From positions 62,001 to 126,000 of the forward strand of contig NCHA01000008.1 in NCBI GenBank assembly GCA_002257025.1: 64,000 nucleotides of DNA, read 5' to 3'. Position numbers and translations under genes: made by a program. Of this stretch, positions 52,262 through 62,601 are shown piece after piece (the stretch's first letter is position 1; every line of letters starts with the position of its first letter). The notes below the pieces were generated by a model, which saw nothing but the letters and a program-made list of their open reading frames with translations, had not been told where the DNA came from and made no database searches. Source of the DNA: Sphingobacteriales bacterium 16-39-50. Lineage in GTDB: Bacteria; Bacteroidota; Bacteroidia; Sphingobacteriales; Sphingobacteriaceae.

Positions 52262-53248
52262 ATGGACAAGAAATATTTTTCTGAATTATTAAACAAGTAC
52301 TTGAAGCATGAAGCCTCTGAAGAAGAGTGTGATCTGCTGATAAAGCATTATAATCTGTTTGATTCAGAGCCTGATATTTTTGATAAAATGTCTCAAAATC
52401 AGAAAGATGATATCAGGAATGAAATTGAAAACAAAATTTGGGATGAGATCTGTGATGATGAAATTAGTCCGAAAGACGTTTCTTCTTCAAACCATCGGAT
52501 GTGGATCAATTTTATATCTTTTGCAGCAATATTGTTGATTATATTGAGTACAGGGTTTTATTTTTTCAGGAATGAACATGTCAAACCTGCTAATGCTATT
52601 TCCCGACAGATAACTATAAAAGAGAACAGGTTAATACAGCTGCCCGATGGAAGTACAGTTATCCTGCGTCCGGGTGCTAAACTGAATTATCCTTCTTCCT
52701 TCGATGGCCTTGCACTAAGAGAAGTTTATCTTGATGGGCAGGCTTATTTCGACATTAAGCATAATTCCCTGAAACAATTTATTATCCATACTGGTAAATT
52801 GAAAACAATAGTTCTTGGGACTGCCTTTGAAATTAATGCATGGTCTGATAATTCGAGCATTCAGGTAACAGTTAGCCGGGGTAAGGTTAGGGTTGAAGAT
52901 CAGAATAATAGAACGATAGGAATTATCACACCAAATCAGCAGATCACCTATGATAAAGCCAGTAAGAATACTGTTCAAAAAGTGGTAAATGCTCCTGAGT
53001 ATCTGGAGTGGAAGGAACAGGATTTGTTATTGAGTGATGTAACCGTTGCTGAAGCTGCTAAACTTTTGGAGAGTCGCTATAAGGTGGAGATAATTATTTC
53101 GGATGATAGTGTCAGATCCAAGCGCTTTACAACTATCGTCAGGAAAGGTGAAACTCTTGACCAGATTTTAAAAAGTATATCTGAATTTAATGAAGCTGTT
53201 TATCATTATGCTGCTGATAAAACGTCAATTATTATAGACTCTAAATAA
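52262..53248 (+). CDS. FecR family anti-sigma factor (DUF4974)
   Basis: 328 aa. The first 80 residues are cytoplasmic and acidic, followed by one membrane helix (FISFAAILLIILSTGFYFF). The periplasmic FecR domain has LPDGSTVILRPGAKLNYPSSF and GQAYFDIKHNSLKQFIIHTG; the C-terminal DUF4974 domain (LLLSDVTVAEAAKLLESRY) mimics an STN domain. It binds the ECF factor and releases it when the SusC STN domain signals substrate. Standard length and order. Confidence 0.93.
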   Translation: MDKKYFSELLNKYLKHEASEEECDLLIKHYNLFDSEPDIFDKMSQNQKDDIRNEIENKIWDEICDDEISPKDVSSSNHRMWINFISFAAILLIILSTGFYFFRNEHVKPANAISRQITIKENRLIQLPDGSTVILRPGAKLNYPSSFDGLALREVYLDGQAYFDIKHNSLKQFIIHTGKLKTIVLGTAFEINAWSDNSSIQVTVSRGKVRVEDQNNRTIGIITPNQQITYDKASKNTVQKVVNAPEYLEWKEQDLLLSDVTVAEAAKLLESRYKVEIIISDDSVRSKRFTTIVRKGETLDQILKSISEFNEAVYHYAADKTSIIIDSK

Positions 53249-53330
53249 GAAACCGTTTTGAATAGTAATATTATAAATATTAAAAAATTAAAAACCAGAA
53301 TTATGAATTTCGACCTACCGCCATAAAAAA

Positions 53331-53367
53331 CCCTCTGAAATCCTGTATGAACAGTATATTCAGAGGG
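53331..53367 (+). promoter_or_regulatory. Hairpin in the leader before susC
   Basis: CCCTCTGAA (53331-53339) pairs perfectly with TTCAGAGGG (53359-53367) around a 19-nt loop, 100 nt before the susC start codon. It could attenuate read-through from fecR or stabilise the susC message. Confidence 0.45.
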
Positions 53368-53466
53368 ATAATTGTTGTCCGACTGCCATCGTACACCAAT
53401 TGCTGTTTTAAATTCTGTCTTCTAAAATTAGAAGCCATTTCGATAAATTTAAACCGATGTAAAATT

Positions 53467-56400
53467 ATGAATATTTTTACACTTCTTGCTGAAAATCAGC
53501 AAAAACCGCGTTTTGCCTATTATTTAAGGCAACTTTTTGACAAATTATTAATGATAATTATGCAACTGAGATTAGCATTTTTTATTGTTTTAACAACTTC
53601 AATTCAACTATTTTCGGCTCCGCCGGTAAAAAGTCAGGCAATTGATAAGGTTGAAATAAAACTTGAACTTAAAAACGAGTCTTTGGTGAAGGCTTTTCAA
53701 AAAATTGAGAAGCAAAGCCAATTTCAATTCATGTATCGTTATGCTGATGTAAAAGATATTAACAAGTTGGAGTTATCTGCAGAAAAAATGTCTGTCTCTG
53801 ATATTTTGAAAGAATTGTTATCCAATACTTCACTTGATTTTAAGCAGGTAGATAACAGAATCATGATTGTCAATAATCTAAGGGGAGGGAATGATGCAAA
53901 TACCAGTAAATTGGATAATGCAGCTACCAGCCTACTTGATATTGTTGTCAAAGGCCAGGTAAAAGACGATAAGGGTGAAACTCTTCCGGGGGTTAGCGTT
54001 ATGGTAAAGGGTAGTGCAAATGGTACTTCAACAGACATTAACGGTAATTATTCAATTAATGTTCCTGACAATTCTACTTTAGTTTTTACCTATATTGGGT
54101 ATGTTACTCAGGAGGTTGTAGTAAACAACAGAAGTATGATTAATGTTACTTTAGCTACTTCTGCAACTTCATTAAGTGAAGTCGTTGTTACCGCATTGGG
54201 AATAGAAAGAGAAGCAAAATCACTTACCTATGCTACACAGGGCGTAAGTGCCAAAGAACTTACTGAGACCCGCAGTTTAAATGTGGTTAATTCATTACAG
54301 GGCAAGGTTGCCGGTATGACAATTGAATCGGCAGGAACTGGTCTGGGTAGTCCATCCCGGGTAGTATTGAGAGGAAATCGATCTCTAACTGGTGGTAGCG
54401 GACCATTATATGTGATCGATGGGGTACAAATGAGCACTGCTATCTCGAATATCAGCCCTGATAATATTGAGTCAATCAACGTATTAAAAGGTCCAAATGC
54501 AGCTGCATTATACGGTAGTGCTGCACAAAACGGAGCTATTATTATTGAGACCAAGAAAGGTAAAGCTGGGTTTGTTCAGGTTAGTTTAAATGAAACTTTT
54601 ATTGCGGGTTCACCTATTCATTATCTGGAACCTCAAAATGAGTATGGACAAGGAGTTTCAGGTATATATAATGCTACTGCTGAAGAGTCCTGGGGTCCTA
54701 AAATGACAGGTCAGATGGTTAACCATTGGTCAAATGCCCCTGGTAAGGCGGGAACGCAATATGCCTTTCTTCCACAACCCAATAATTTTAGAGATATTTT
54801 TAATACATCCCAATATGTAACTCATAATTTTAATGCTTCTGTAGGTTCTCAAAACACACAGTCTGCATTTTCATATACACGTGAAGAAGCCAAGGGTTTG
54901 GTTGATAACAATGAATTGCGCAGACATAATGCTTCGGTAAGAGTAACCAGTCAGTTAAGAAAATGGCTTACTCTGGATACCAAATTGAACTATATCCGCA
55001 ATGAAATAGATAATCAAAGTGGAACTGGCGATAATGCTGCCAATAACCCTTATATGAATATTTATCGACTTCCAAGGAATGTTGCATTTGAAGATTTGCG
55101 ACAGTTTGAATACACTGATCCCTTAACCGGTAAAAACAAACAAAATTTTTGGTCTCCGGGTTCAACTATTGGAAGAAACCCATATTGGATTTTGAATCGA
55201 GTTTTAAATTATCAAACTTCGGACCGCTTACTTGCGATGGGTTCATTGACTATCAATTTCACAGATAAGCTTAAGGTAATGGCACGTACTTCATTCGATG
55301 GGGGTTCCAATACTTTAGAACGTAAAGCATGGGAAGATTCTTATGGTGGAGGACAGGATAATTTTGGAAGTTATAGTGGATCCATTGGAGGACCAAGTGG
55401 AGTTTGGAATAGTGATGCAATCATTTCTTACAATGATCAAATAACAAAAAACATAAATGTTTCGGGTTTAGTTGGAGCTAATCTAAGAAAGCAGGATGGT
55501 TCTGGAAGCATTGCAACCAGTACCCAGGCAGGACTAACAATCCCAAATTTCTTTTCCCTTGCAAATACTTCATTGGTAGCCGGCTCATTTACCCCAAGTA
55601 CCCGGATGGAGTCGCAATCTTTGTATTTTTCGGGAAATTTTGGTTGGAAAAATGTTCTTTATCTGGATGTGACTGGTCGTAATGACTGGAGTTCAACATT
55701 ACCGGCCAATAGCCGTTCCTACTTTTATCCATCAGTTGGTTTATCAGCAGTAATTTCTGATATGATTCCTTCTCTTCCTTCAGCATTGTCTTATGCAAAA
55801 TTAAGAGCATCCTGGGCTAAAGTTGGAAATAGTGCAGATCCTTATCAGTTAAGCCGTTCGGCTTTATTTAATGGTAACGGGGGAAATAATGGCTTTATAA
55901 TTTTGGGTAGCGTTTTACCAAATTCGGAACTTAGACCTGAAACTACTGAGGGATATGAGCTTGGATTGGATCTACGCTTTTTTCAGGGTCGATTGGGTTT
56001 AGATTTAACAGCTTATAAAACCAATACATTTGATCAGCTCTTTACCATTGCATTGCCTTCAGGTTCAGGTGCTGCTTCATTCTTTACGAACGGTGGCGAT
56101 GTTCAGAACACAGGTTTCGAAGCAATTATTTCGGCAACTCCTGTGCAAACAAAACGTGGATTCACCTGGGATTTAAGTACAAACTTTGCTACCAATAGAA
56201 ACTGGGTTAACAAAATCTCTGATGACCGGCCTAGAATTATTGTAGGTGGTGATTCTTATTTATATGACTTTGTTGTAGAACAAGGTAAAGAGTTTGGTGA
56301 TATTTATACCCGTGGATGGCAAAGAGATGCCCAGGGCAGGGTAATAGTTGGAGCAAATGGGATACCATTATTTACATCAGGCAGAACCGTAAAGGCAGCT

Positions 56401-56961
56401 AATTTTAATCCTGATTGGATGGGAGCCATTTCTAATACTCTCAGCTACAAAAACTTGAGCTTTAGCTTCTTAATTGAACACCGCCAGGGTGGTTCGATGG
56501 TTTCTTCTACAGATGCTCTATTATTTGGAGAGGGCATCACTGCAGAAACCTTACCGGGCAGAGAAGGTGGTTTGATCTTTGGACAAAATCTTTTCGGACA
56601 TGAAACAGCTGTTAAAGCTGATGGAACACCAAATACTACGGCAATTACTTCAGAAAACTTCTGGAAAACTGTTGGTGGCAGAAATACTCCAATCGGTGAA
56701 GCTTTTGTCGTAGATGCTACAAATACAAGGATGAGAGAAGCCTCAATCGGTTTTACTTTGCCTAAATCGGCTCTGGCTAAATTGCCATTTGTGTCAAATG
56801 CTAAAATTTCATTGGTAGGCAGGAATTTATTTTTCTTATATAAAAAGGGCAATTGGGATCCTGAGATTCTTTCATCTACAAATACTTCGGCTGCGGGTGG
56901 TCAATCCTATCTACCCCCAACAGAAAGAACTTTTGGTCTCAACCTTAAGTTAGATTTTTAA
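53467..56961 (+). CDS. SusC-type TonB-dependent receptor with STN signalling domain
   Basis: 1164 aa from the ATG at 53467; the frame is open upstream but that stretch lacks signal-like features. After a 30-residue lead and a hydrophobic signal (LAFFIVLTTSIQLFSA) comes STN at ~62-115 (VEIKLELKNESLVKAFQKI), a carboxypeptidase-regulatory domain at ~158-220 (GQVKDDKGETLPGVSVMVKG), the plug (~250-360, DNIESINVLKGPNAAALYGS) and a 22-strand barrel ending NLKLDF. It imports a glycan or oligomer bound by the SusD partner. Control is by the ECF/FecR pair just upstream. Confidence 0.93.
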   Translation: MNIFTLLAENQQKPRFAYYLRQLFDKLLMIIMQLRLAFFIVLTTSIQLFSAPPVKSQAIDKVEIKLELKNESLVKAFQKIEKQSQFQFMYRYADVKDINKLELSAEKMSVSDILKELLSNTSLDFKQVDNRIMIVNNLRGGNDANTSKLDNAATSLLDIVVKGQVKDDKGETLPGVSVMVKGSANGTSTDINGNYSINVPDNSTLVFTYIGYVTQEVVVNNRSMINVTLATSATSLSEVVVTALGIEREAKSLTYATQGVSAKELTETRSLNVVNSLQGKVAGMTIESAGTGLGSPSRVVLRGNRSLTGGSGPLYVIDGVQMSTAISNISPDNIESINVLKGPNAAALYGSAAQNGAIIIETKKGKAGFVQVSLNETFIAGSPIHYLEPQNEYGQGVSGIYNATAEESWGPKMTGQMVNHWSNAPGKAGTQYAFLPQPNNFRDIFNTSQYVTHNFNASVGSQNTQSAFSYTREEAKGLVDNNELRRHNASVRVTSQLRKWLTLDTKLNYIRNEIDNQSGTGDNAANNPYMNIYRLPRNVAFEDLRQFEYTDPLTGKNKQNFWSPGSTIGRNPYWILNRVLNYQTSDRLLAMGSLTINFTDKLKVMARTSFDGGSNTLERKAWEDSYGGGQDNFGSYSGSIGGPSGVWNSDAIISYNDQITKNINVSGLVGANLRKQDGSGSIATSTQAGLTIPNFFSLANTSLVAGSFTPSTRMESQSLYFSGNFGWKNVLYLDVTGRNDWSSTLPANSRSYFYPSVGLSAVISDMIPSLPSALSYAKLRASWAKVGNSADPYQLSRSALFNGNGGNNGFIILGSVLPNSELRPETTEGYELGLDLRFFQGRLGLDLTAYKTNTFDQLFTIALPSGSGAASFFTNGGDVQNTGFEAIISATPVQTKRGFTWDLSTNFATNRNWVNKISDDRPRIIVGGDSYLYDFVVEQGKEFGDIYTRGWQRDAQGRVIVGANGIPLFTSGRTVKAANFNPDWMGAISNTLSYKNLSFSFLIEHRQGGSMVSSTDALLFGEGITAETLPGREGGLIFGQNLFGHETAVKADGTPNTTAITSENFWKTVGGRNTPIGEAFVVDATNTRMREASIGFTLPKSALAKLPFVSNAKISLVGRNLFFLYKKGNWDPEILSSTNTSAAGGQSYLPPTERTFGLNLKLDF

Positions 56962-57007
56962 AAGGTTTGATAATTAGGTAAATTAATTAATCTAAAAAGG
57001 TTATATC

Positions 57008-58666
57008 ATGAAAATAAAATATTTTATAAAAAAGAGTATAGTCTTAATGACAATACTAGTTATCAGTTCGGTGTCCTGTACTGATAATTTCGATGAACTG
57101 AATGTTAAAAGAGGAGAATTGACTGCCGATCAAATGGATGGCAGCATGCTTGGTTTTGCATTTGCTGAAGCCCAACATTGGGGAATGAGAGCCTGGTATC
57201 AGGGTAATAACCTTTTTGCAGGTGAATATTCTCAGTTCCAGGCAACAATTCATCCGAATTTTCATTCTTCGAATTATAATGGCCCCGCCAGTTGGTCTAA
57301 TTTAATGATGGAAGGTTTTTATTCAAACATTGCTTATGGAGCTCCGGCAAATCAGCTGGACTTTGTATTAAAGTATACTGAAAAAAATAATCTGAAGCCT
57401 GAAAATGCCCTGGCTAAATTATGGAAAGTGATGATATATCACAGACAAACCGATTATTGGGGTCCGATTATTTATTCCAATTTTGGTAATGGTAAAACAA
57501 GTGTTGCTTTTGATTCACAGAAGGATATTTATTTTGACTTTTTCAAAATTCTGGATGAAGCAGCTACAGATTTACGTGCTATAAATGCTACAAGTCCAGC
57601 AACAAAGATTTATGGAACCCATGATCTTGTGTATGGAGGTAATATTCTGCAGAATTTAAAATTGCTTAATTCATTGAGGCTCAGACTTGCAATTCGGATT
57701 GCCTATGTTGATGCTGCGAAAGCAAAGCAGGAGGCTGAAAAGGCCGCCGCCGCACCAGAAGGCTTTATAGTTAATAATGCAGATAATGCGCTTTCAAAAG
57801 TTAATTTGAACTTTGTTAATAAGTTAAGTACCATCACGTATATCAGCGAATTTGTATTAACGTCCACTCTGGCTAGTTTAATGAATGGTTATGAAGACCC
57901 AAGAATTCCTGAATATTCGCAGCCTTGCTGTGGTCGTCTAACTCCTGGAAATGCAGTATTTGGAGGTTTGGTTGGATTTAGGAATGGTTATGCAGCAGCC
58001 CAAAGAGGAAAAGAAAAAGACCTGGAATACTCTTATGTGGGCAAAAAATGGTTGCCAATAAATAATGGTGGAACCAACGAAAAAGATCCTGTTATGGAAG
58101 CTGCTGAGGTGTTTTTCCTGAGGGCTGAAGGAGTTTTAAGAGGATGGAATATGGGTGGCGGAACTGCACAAGAGTATTACAATGAAGGAATTAAAGCATC
58201 TTTAAAATTCAGGGTAAATGCTTCGGATGCAGTGGTTAACAGCTACATAAGCAGTACTAAATTACCGGCAAAGCCTTTAGATAGATTTGGAAAACCGGAT
58301 GCAAGAAATAGTCCTCCTGTAACCGACATTCCTGTATTATATGATAATACTGGTAGTTTTGAGAGACGTTTGGAGCAAATCATTACTCAGAAGTGGCTGG
58401 CCTTATTTCCAATGAATGATACAGAAGCCTGGGCTGAACGCCGTAGAACCGGTTATCCAAGAGGTTATGCAATTATTGAGTCGGCAAATCCTGCTCTTAC
58501 AAGAACTCAATTAGCAAGAAGATTGATTTATCCATCAAATTCATACTCCACGAATGGTGCAGCAACGACTGCCGCTTTGACACTATTAGGGGGCCCGGAT
58601 ACTTATGCAACGAGGCTTTGGTGGGATGCTAAGCCTTTGTCGGCTTATCCAACTCCAACTGATTGA
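57008..58666 (+). CDS. SusD/RagB-like outer membrane nutrient-binding lipoprotein (SusD-like_2)
   Basis: 552 aa. Lipobox VISSVSC starts a mature protein DNFDELNVKRGEL. The helical TPR core shows NALAKLWKVMIYHRQTDYWG and VMEAAEVFFLRAEGVLRGW, typical of the SusD-like_2 group. It forms the lid of the SusC barrel and binds the oligosaccharide or peptide. The two genes are 46 nt apart, and a strong terminator follows, so the receptor pair may be expressed above the downstream enzymes. Confidence 0.92.
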   Translation: MKIKYFIKKSIVLMTILVISSVSCTDNFDELNVKRGELTADQMDGSMLGFAFAEAQHWGMRAWYQGNNLFAGEYSQFQATIHPNFHSSNYNGPASWSNLMMEGFYSNIAYGAPANQLDFVLKYTEKNNLKPENALAKLWKVMIYHRQTDYWGPIIYSNFGNGKTSVAFDSQKDIYFDFFKILDEAATDLRAINATSPATKIYGTHDLVYGGNILQNLKLLNSLRLRLAIRIAYVDAAKAKQEAEKAAAAPEGFIVNNADNALSKVNLNFVNKLSTITYISEFVLTSTLASLMNGYEDPRIPEYSQPCCGRLTPGNAVFGGLVGFRNGYAAAQRGKEKDLEYSYVGKKWLPINNGGTNEKDPVMEAAEVFFLRAEGVLRGWNMGGGTAQEYYNEGIKASLKFRVNASDAVVNSYISSTKLPAKPLDRFGKPDARNSPPVTDIPVLYDNTGSFERRLEQIITQKWLALFPMNDTEAWAERRRTGYPRGYAIIESANPALTRTQLARRLIYPSNSYSTNGAATTAALTLLGGPDTYATRLWWDAKPLSAYPTPTD

Positions 58667-58673
58667 TGTTTTT

Positions 58674-58712
58674 AATAGCAGTTATTGATTTTCATAATCA
58701 ATAACTGCTATT
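58674..58712. terminator. Strong terminator after susD
   Basis: A perfect 17-bp stem (58674-58690 with 58696-58712) closes on TTCAT and is flanked by TTTTT on the left and TTATTTTT on the right. It starts 7 nt after the susD stop. The remaining 266 nt up to 58978 carry no gene; a TATATTTG box lies at 58964-58971, very close to the next start codon. Confidence 0.85.
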
Positions 58713-58978
58713 TTATTTTTATTTAAAGTTTTGTTAAAATTTCTTTCAACGAATAATTATTTCCTTGAAAATATATTCCCTGTCTCTGTAGTTAAAATTG
58801 GGATATAGAAACAAATTGCACTTTACAGATTCAAATCCTTTGACGATTTAATCGATCCTAAAGATATATAACAGAATCTCTGATCAAGAGCTTAGTAGAA
58901 TCCTTTTTAATGCCCGGCACTTTATTATGATTATTCCTGTAAACTTTCTTTTATCAAACGCTATATATTTGATTGCTT

Positions 58979-61249
58979 ATGAAAAAAGTTTTTTCCCTTC
59001 TTGCATTGTTGGCAATAAACTGTTTTACAATAGTCGCATTATTTGGACAGCCAACCGAAGAAAGAAAGTTAGGTTTTAAAGCTCTTGCCGGTCTTGCTAG
59101 TGATGATAGTCCAAAAAGCAATTCTAAGTTCAGATTTAATGAAATCAAACTTGATGCCTCAGGTATAGAGAAAGACGCACAACTGATCAAATTAAAGTTT
59201 GATCAAAAAAAGGGAATAATCAGGCTTCAGGAAACTGAACTTGTGGAGGATGATGCTCCTGCAGCGGGTCTTCCCGAAGGATATAAAACCTATACTAAAG
59301 GCCCTGTAGAATGGGTTGAGGATCTGAGAAAGGGAATTGTTATCAAAAAGATTCTGGAGATTGAAAATCCAATTGCAGCTTCTGCCAGACTGGTATTTAA
59401 AGGAATGGAGGTTAAAGGTAACAGGGCCCCGCTTCATTTATCCCTGAATGGTGAAATGTTCACAAGACCGGCTTCTGTTATTGCCTATCCGCATGCACGC
59501 CAGTACATTGATATGGCCGGACTAGACCGATGGTATTACATCGATCTTCCGCATGAAAAACTTCGTAAGGGGAAGAATGAGATCCTTATGTGGACCGAGA
59601 CCGATTCCACTTCCTGGCGCGTATTGATTGCGCATATCAATGAGTTTAAACGTGGGTCTCTGACACGTACAAGTCCTAACCGTTCTATGAAAAGCAAAAA
59701 TGGTGGCAGTACTTGGAGTGATACAAAACTAGGAGCGATGGATCAGATTGATGGGGAATACTCCATACGTTTTAGCATTGACAGATTCCTTCAAGCTGGC
59801 GAATATGTTTCTCCTTTAATTGACCTGGTGGATGGAGAAAATCCCCTGAAGCATAGCTCAGCCAATCTGAAAGCATCATTCTGGGCTGATCTCGAAGAAC
59901 CATCAATGACTTCTGCAAAAGTTCTGATCCGTTACGGATCAGGTCCCTTTATCGGTGATAATACATGGACAAGCTGGCAGCCTCTTGAAAGAGGCCGCGA
60001 ATATTCTCTTGGCGATAAACGCTATTTCCAATGGAAAGCTGAACTAAGTACCACTGATCTGTTGAAAACTCCACTAATCAGAGGTTTTCGTTATTCAAGT
60101 TCATGGGAAGATAATTCATTGAACGCCAAAGCGGGACTGCAGGCTCATGTAATAAATAATGGAAGGATAATTCAATCTTCCTACCCATTCTCGTATGAAA
60201 ATCTTAATCATCTGGATCTAAAAAAGTACAGGGAAGATCATAAGCTTGATCAGATTGTAAAAGGTGCTAATACTGAATTTGAAGTGATGATGCGCCTGCT
60301 CAATTGGGCCTATCGTGTACCACTCAGGAGTGAAGCCTATTCATGGAACTGGAATGATGTGACAGTTAATCCGGTAATTGATGAAGGAACGGGTATGCCA
60401 CGACTAAATGGGCCCTTTTTCAAAGGCCGCCGTATGGTTGAAATGTGTCTTTATCCAAATCAGGCTTTGATTGGAGCACTTTTGTCAATGGGATATCAGG
60501 CGCGGCATATCAATATCCATAGTGAAGGAGAAAGTGGGCATGAGGTGACCGAGGTATGGTCAAATCAGCTTAATAAGTGGATCTATATGGACTCAACCCG
60601 CGATTATTATTATTTTGATCCTGAAACAGGTATTCCATTCAATCTGCTTGAAATTCATAATCTTCTCGCAGCGGCCATGCCACGCGCAGAGACCTGGGAA
60701 CGTCCTTTTGCACCAGAGTTTGGTGAAGAACTCGTAGAAACATTAAAAGTTGGACAGCGTCAGGGTAATAATCCATTCTCAATTCAGGGAGGTGGTGGCA
60801 CCCATATTCTCGAAATAATGGGTCATTTCCGCATAATCCCACGCAACGACTTCCTGTCAAAGCCCCTGCCTGTACCGGTGCATACCGGTGATACGATGTG
60901 GGGATGGCATGGATTTTTAAACTGGTACGATGATGTATTTCCAAAGCGCGATGAATATCAGCGATATACCAACCGTGAATTGGATTTTTACCAGCCCTTG
61001 AATCAGGCTAAAATTTATCTAAATGAGACCAATAAATCCGGAGTTCTGAAAGTTGAAGTTGATGCTTTTACTCCCGGTGGATCTGATGGGTTTCTCATTG
61101 CCAATAGGGATGGAGAATGGCAAAATCAGAGTCAGAAATCATGGGATTGGACATTGCAGAGTGGTCTGAATACCATTAAAGTCCGCACTAAAAATATAAG
61201 AGGGATACTGGGTCCGGTAAGCGAGCTAAATGTTACCTATAACCCATGA
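58979..61249 (+). CDS. Exported transglutaminase-like protein of the SusCD locus
   Basis: 756 aa from the ATG at 58979 with a signal peptide (VFSLLALLAINCFTIVALFGQ). The first ~400 residues are beta-rich and unassigned. A transglutaminase-like triad follows: C490 in MVEMCLYPNQALIGALLSMG, H521 in GHEVTEVWSN and D538 in KWIYMDSTRDYY. That core fits a papain-type peptidase or peptide-bond isomerase rather than a glycosidase. C-terminal ~110 residues form another beta domain. It is separated from susD by a terminator, and may act on glycopeptides presented by the SusCD pair. Confidence 0.7.
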   Translation: MKKVFSLLALLAINCFTIVALFGQPTEERKLGFKALAGLASDDSPKSNSKFRFNEIKLDASGIEKDAQLIKLKFDQKKGIIRLQETELVEDDAPAAGLPEGYKTYTKGPVEWVEDLRKGIVIKKILEIENPIAASARLVFKGMEVKGNRAPLHLSLNGEMFTRPASVIAYPHARQYIDMAGLDRWYYIDLPHEKLRKGKNEILMWTETDSTSWRVLIAHINEFKRGSLTRTSPNRSMKSKNGGSTWSDTKLGAMDQIDGEYSIRFSIDRFLQAGEYVSPLIDLVDGENPLKHSSANLKASFWADLEEPSMTSAKVLIRYGSGPFIGDNTWTSWQPLERGREYSLGDKRYFQWKAELSTTDLLKTPLIRGFRYSSSWEDNSLNAKAGLQAHVINNGRIIQSSYPFSYENLNHLDLKKYREDHKLDQIVKGANTEFEVMMRLLNWAYRVPLRSEAYSWNWNDVTVNPVIDEGTGMPRLNGPFFKGRRMVEMCLYPNQALIGALLSMGYQARHINIHSEGESGHEVTEVWSNQLNKWIYMDSTRDYYYFDPETGIPFNLLEIHNLLAAAMPRAETWERPFAPEFGEELVETLKVGQRQGNNPFSIQGGGGTHILEIMGHFRIIPRNDFLSKPLPVPVHTGDTMWGWHGFLNWYDDVFPKRDEYQRYTNRELDFYQPLNQAKIYLNETNKSGVLKVEVDAFTPGGSDGFLIANRDGEWQNQSQKSWDWTLQSGLNTIKVRTKNIRGILGPVSELNVTYNP

Positions 61250-61294
61250 TGGATTTTATTAATTTGTTTAATTGACCGGACAAAATTGATTTGA

Positions 61295-62533
61295 ATGATG
61301 ATAAATTATAAAAAGCTTCAGCGGGCTGAGTTTATAAAAATGACCGGAGGACTGGCATTTTTAATGCTCAGCAATAAATGGTCTTTCGCTGAAAGCAGCT
61401 TATCATCTGAACTTGTTTCCACAGCACAAAAACGTCAGGAATATACCATCTCCTTATTGAAACAACTGGTGACGGATATTGGTCCGAGGGCTAGTGGAAG
61501 TAAAGCTTATGCAAAGGCTGCAAAAATTGTATTGAAAGAAATGCAGCGTTCCCTTCCTGAAGTCAATTATGATAAATATGAGTTTGATGATTGGGGGCCA
61601 ATAAGCAGTTCTGATTTGATTGTTGCCGGACAGCATATTGAGGCTATACCTCAGAAGAGAGGCTATGGAACCCCGGCCGAAGGTGTAAAGGGAATATTTG
61701 CTAAAAATGGATCCGGCTACGCAATTATTGATGAGCAAAGTGCTCATATACAAGCCTATTTTTCCGTCAATCAGTATGGGAGAGCAATTGCAGGATCTGG
61801 TAGCGGAAACCTCGACAAATCTGTCCCTGTTTTTGGACTAGGGAAACAGGATATTCCCTTGCTTGACCGTATGGCAAAAAATAAAAGTCAGGCCTGGATT
61901 AAATCAGAATATAAGCCCATTCATAAAGCCCCGGGAATCAATGTGATTGGTCGCATACCGGGGAAAAGTAAAAGCGAAATTTTGATTATTGCCCATCTTG
62001 ACTCCATTTTCAATACGCCCGGTGCCAATGATAATGCCGCCTCAGTTATTGTCATGCTGATGCTGGCACATGCTGCATCCGCAAGACAAAGTAATCACAG
62101 CCTGACTTTTGTAGCCTCTGATTCGGAAGAATATGTTTTTGAAGGGGCATATCATTATGCAAATAGTCGGATTGCCGATAATACTATGCAGGACATTAAA
62201 TATGTTCTGAATTTTGATTCCCTGACCTATGGACCAAATCTCTGGATCAATTCGAAAGATCAGGGTGTCAAAGATATGATCAGGGATATTCATAAGGATT
62301 TAAATATTGAATCAACACCGATCTATGGTGAAAATGATGGATTTGTAATGGATTCCCTGCCCTTCAAACCATCAGGTGCCAGAGCATTGCATGCAAACAG
62401 CAGGGGTTATGATGAAAAGACCTTGCCGGTCTATCACCGGCCGGATGATACTGCAGATAAGGTCCCGCTTGATTGTGTGGAGACCAGTTTTCAGGTCTTT
62501 GATGAGTTTATAAAAAGGGTGGATCGACTATAG
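61295..62533 (+). CDS. Exported M28 family metallopeptidase
   Basis: 412 aa. The N-terminus KLQRAEFIKMTGGLAFLML is a Sec- or weak Tat-type signal. The di-zinc ligands of M28 are visible: H234 in IIAHLDS, D246 in PGANDNAAS, E278 and/or E279 in ASDSEEYV, D308 in LNFDSL and H381 in PVYHRPDDT. It is an aminopeptidase- or carboxypeptidase-type enzyme. A PA-like insert lies between ~100 and 210. It starts 45 nt after the transglutaminase-like gene. An uptake locus with two peptide-bond enzymes suggests glycopeptide or peptidoglycan-like substrates. Confidence 0.9.
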   Translation: MMINYKKLQRAEFIKMTGGLAFLMLSNKWSFAESSLSSELVSTAQKRQEYTISLLKQLVTDIGPRASGSKAYAKAAKIVLKEMQRSLPEVNYDKYEFDDWGPISSSDLIVAGQHIEAIPQKRGYGTPAEGVKGIFAKNGSGYAIIDEQSAHIQAYFSVNQYGRAIAGSGSGNLDKSVPVFGLGKQDIPLLDRMAKNKSQAWIKSEYKPIHKAPGINVIGRIPGKSKSEILIIAHLDSIFNTPGANDNAASVIVMLMLAHAASARQSNHSLTFVASDSEEYVFEGAYHYANSRIADNTMQDIKYVLNFDSLTYGPNLWINSKDQGVKDMIRDIHKDLNIESTPIYGENDGFVMDSLPFKPSGARALHANSRGYDEKTLPVYHRPDDTADKVPLDCVETSFQVFDEFIKRVDRL

Positions 62534-62601
62534 ATACCTTTATCCTAATCATAATTACAAAGAATAAATAATAAAAATCAATATAATTAAATTAAGAATA
62601 C

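Noticed and set aside
53347..53466. N-terminal extension of SusC from the upstream ATG
   Set aside because: The extra 40 residues lack similarity to SusC leaders and span the leader hairpin; the ATG at 53467 gives a normal start.
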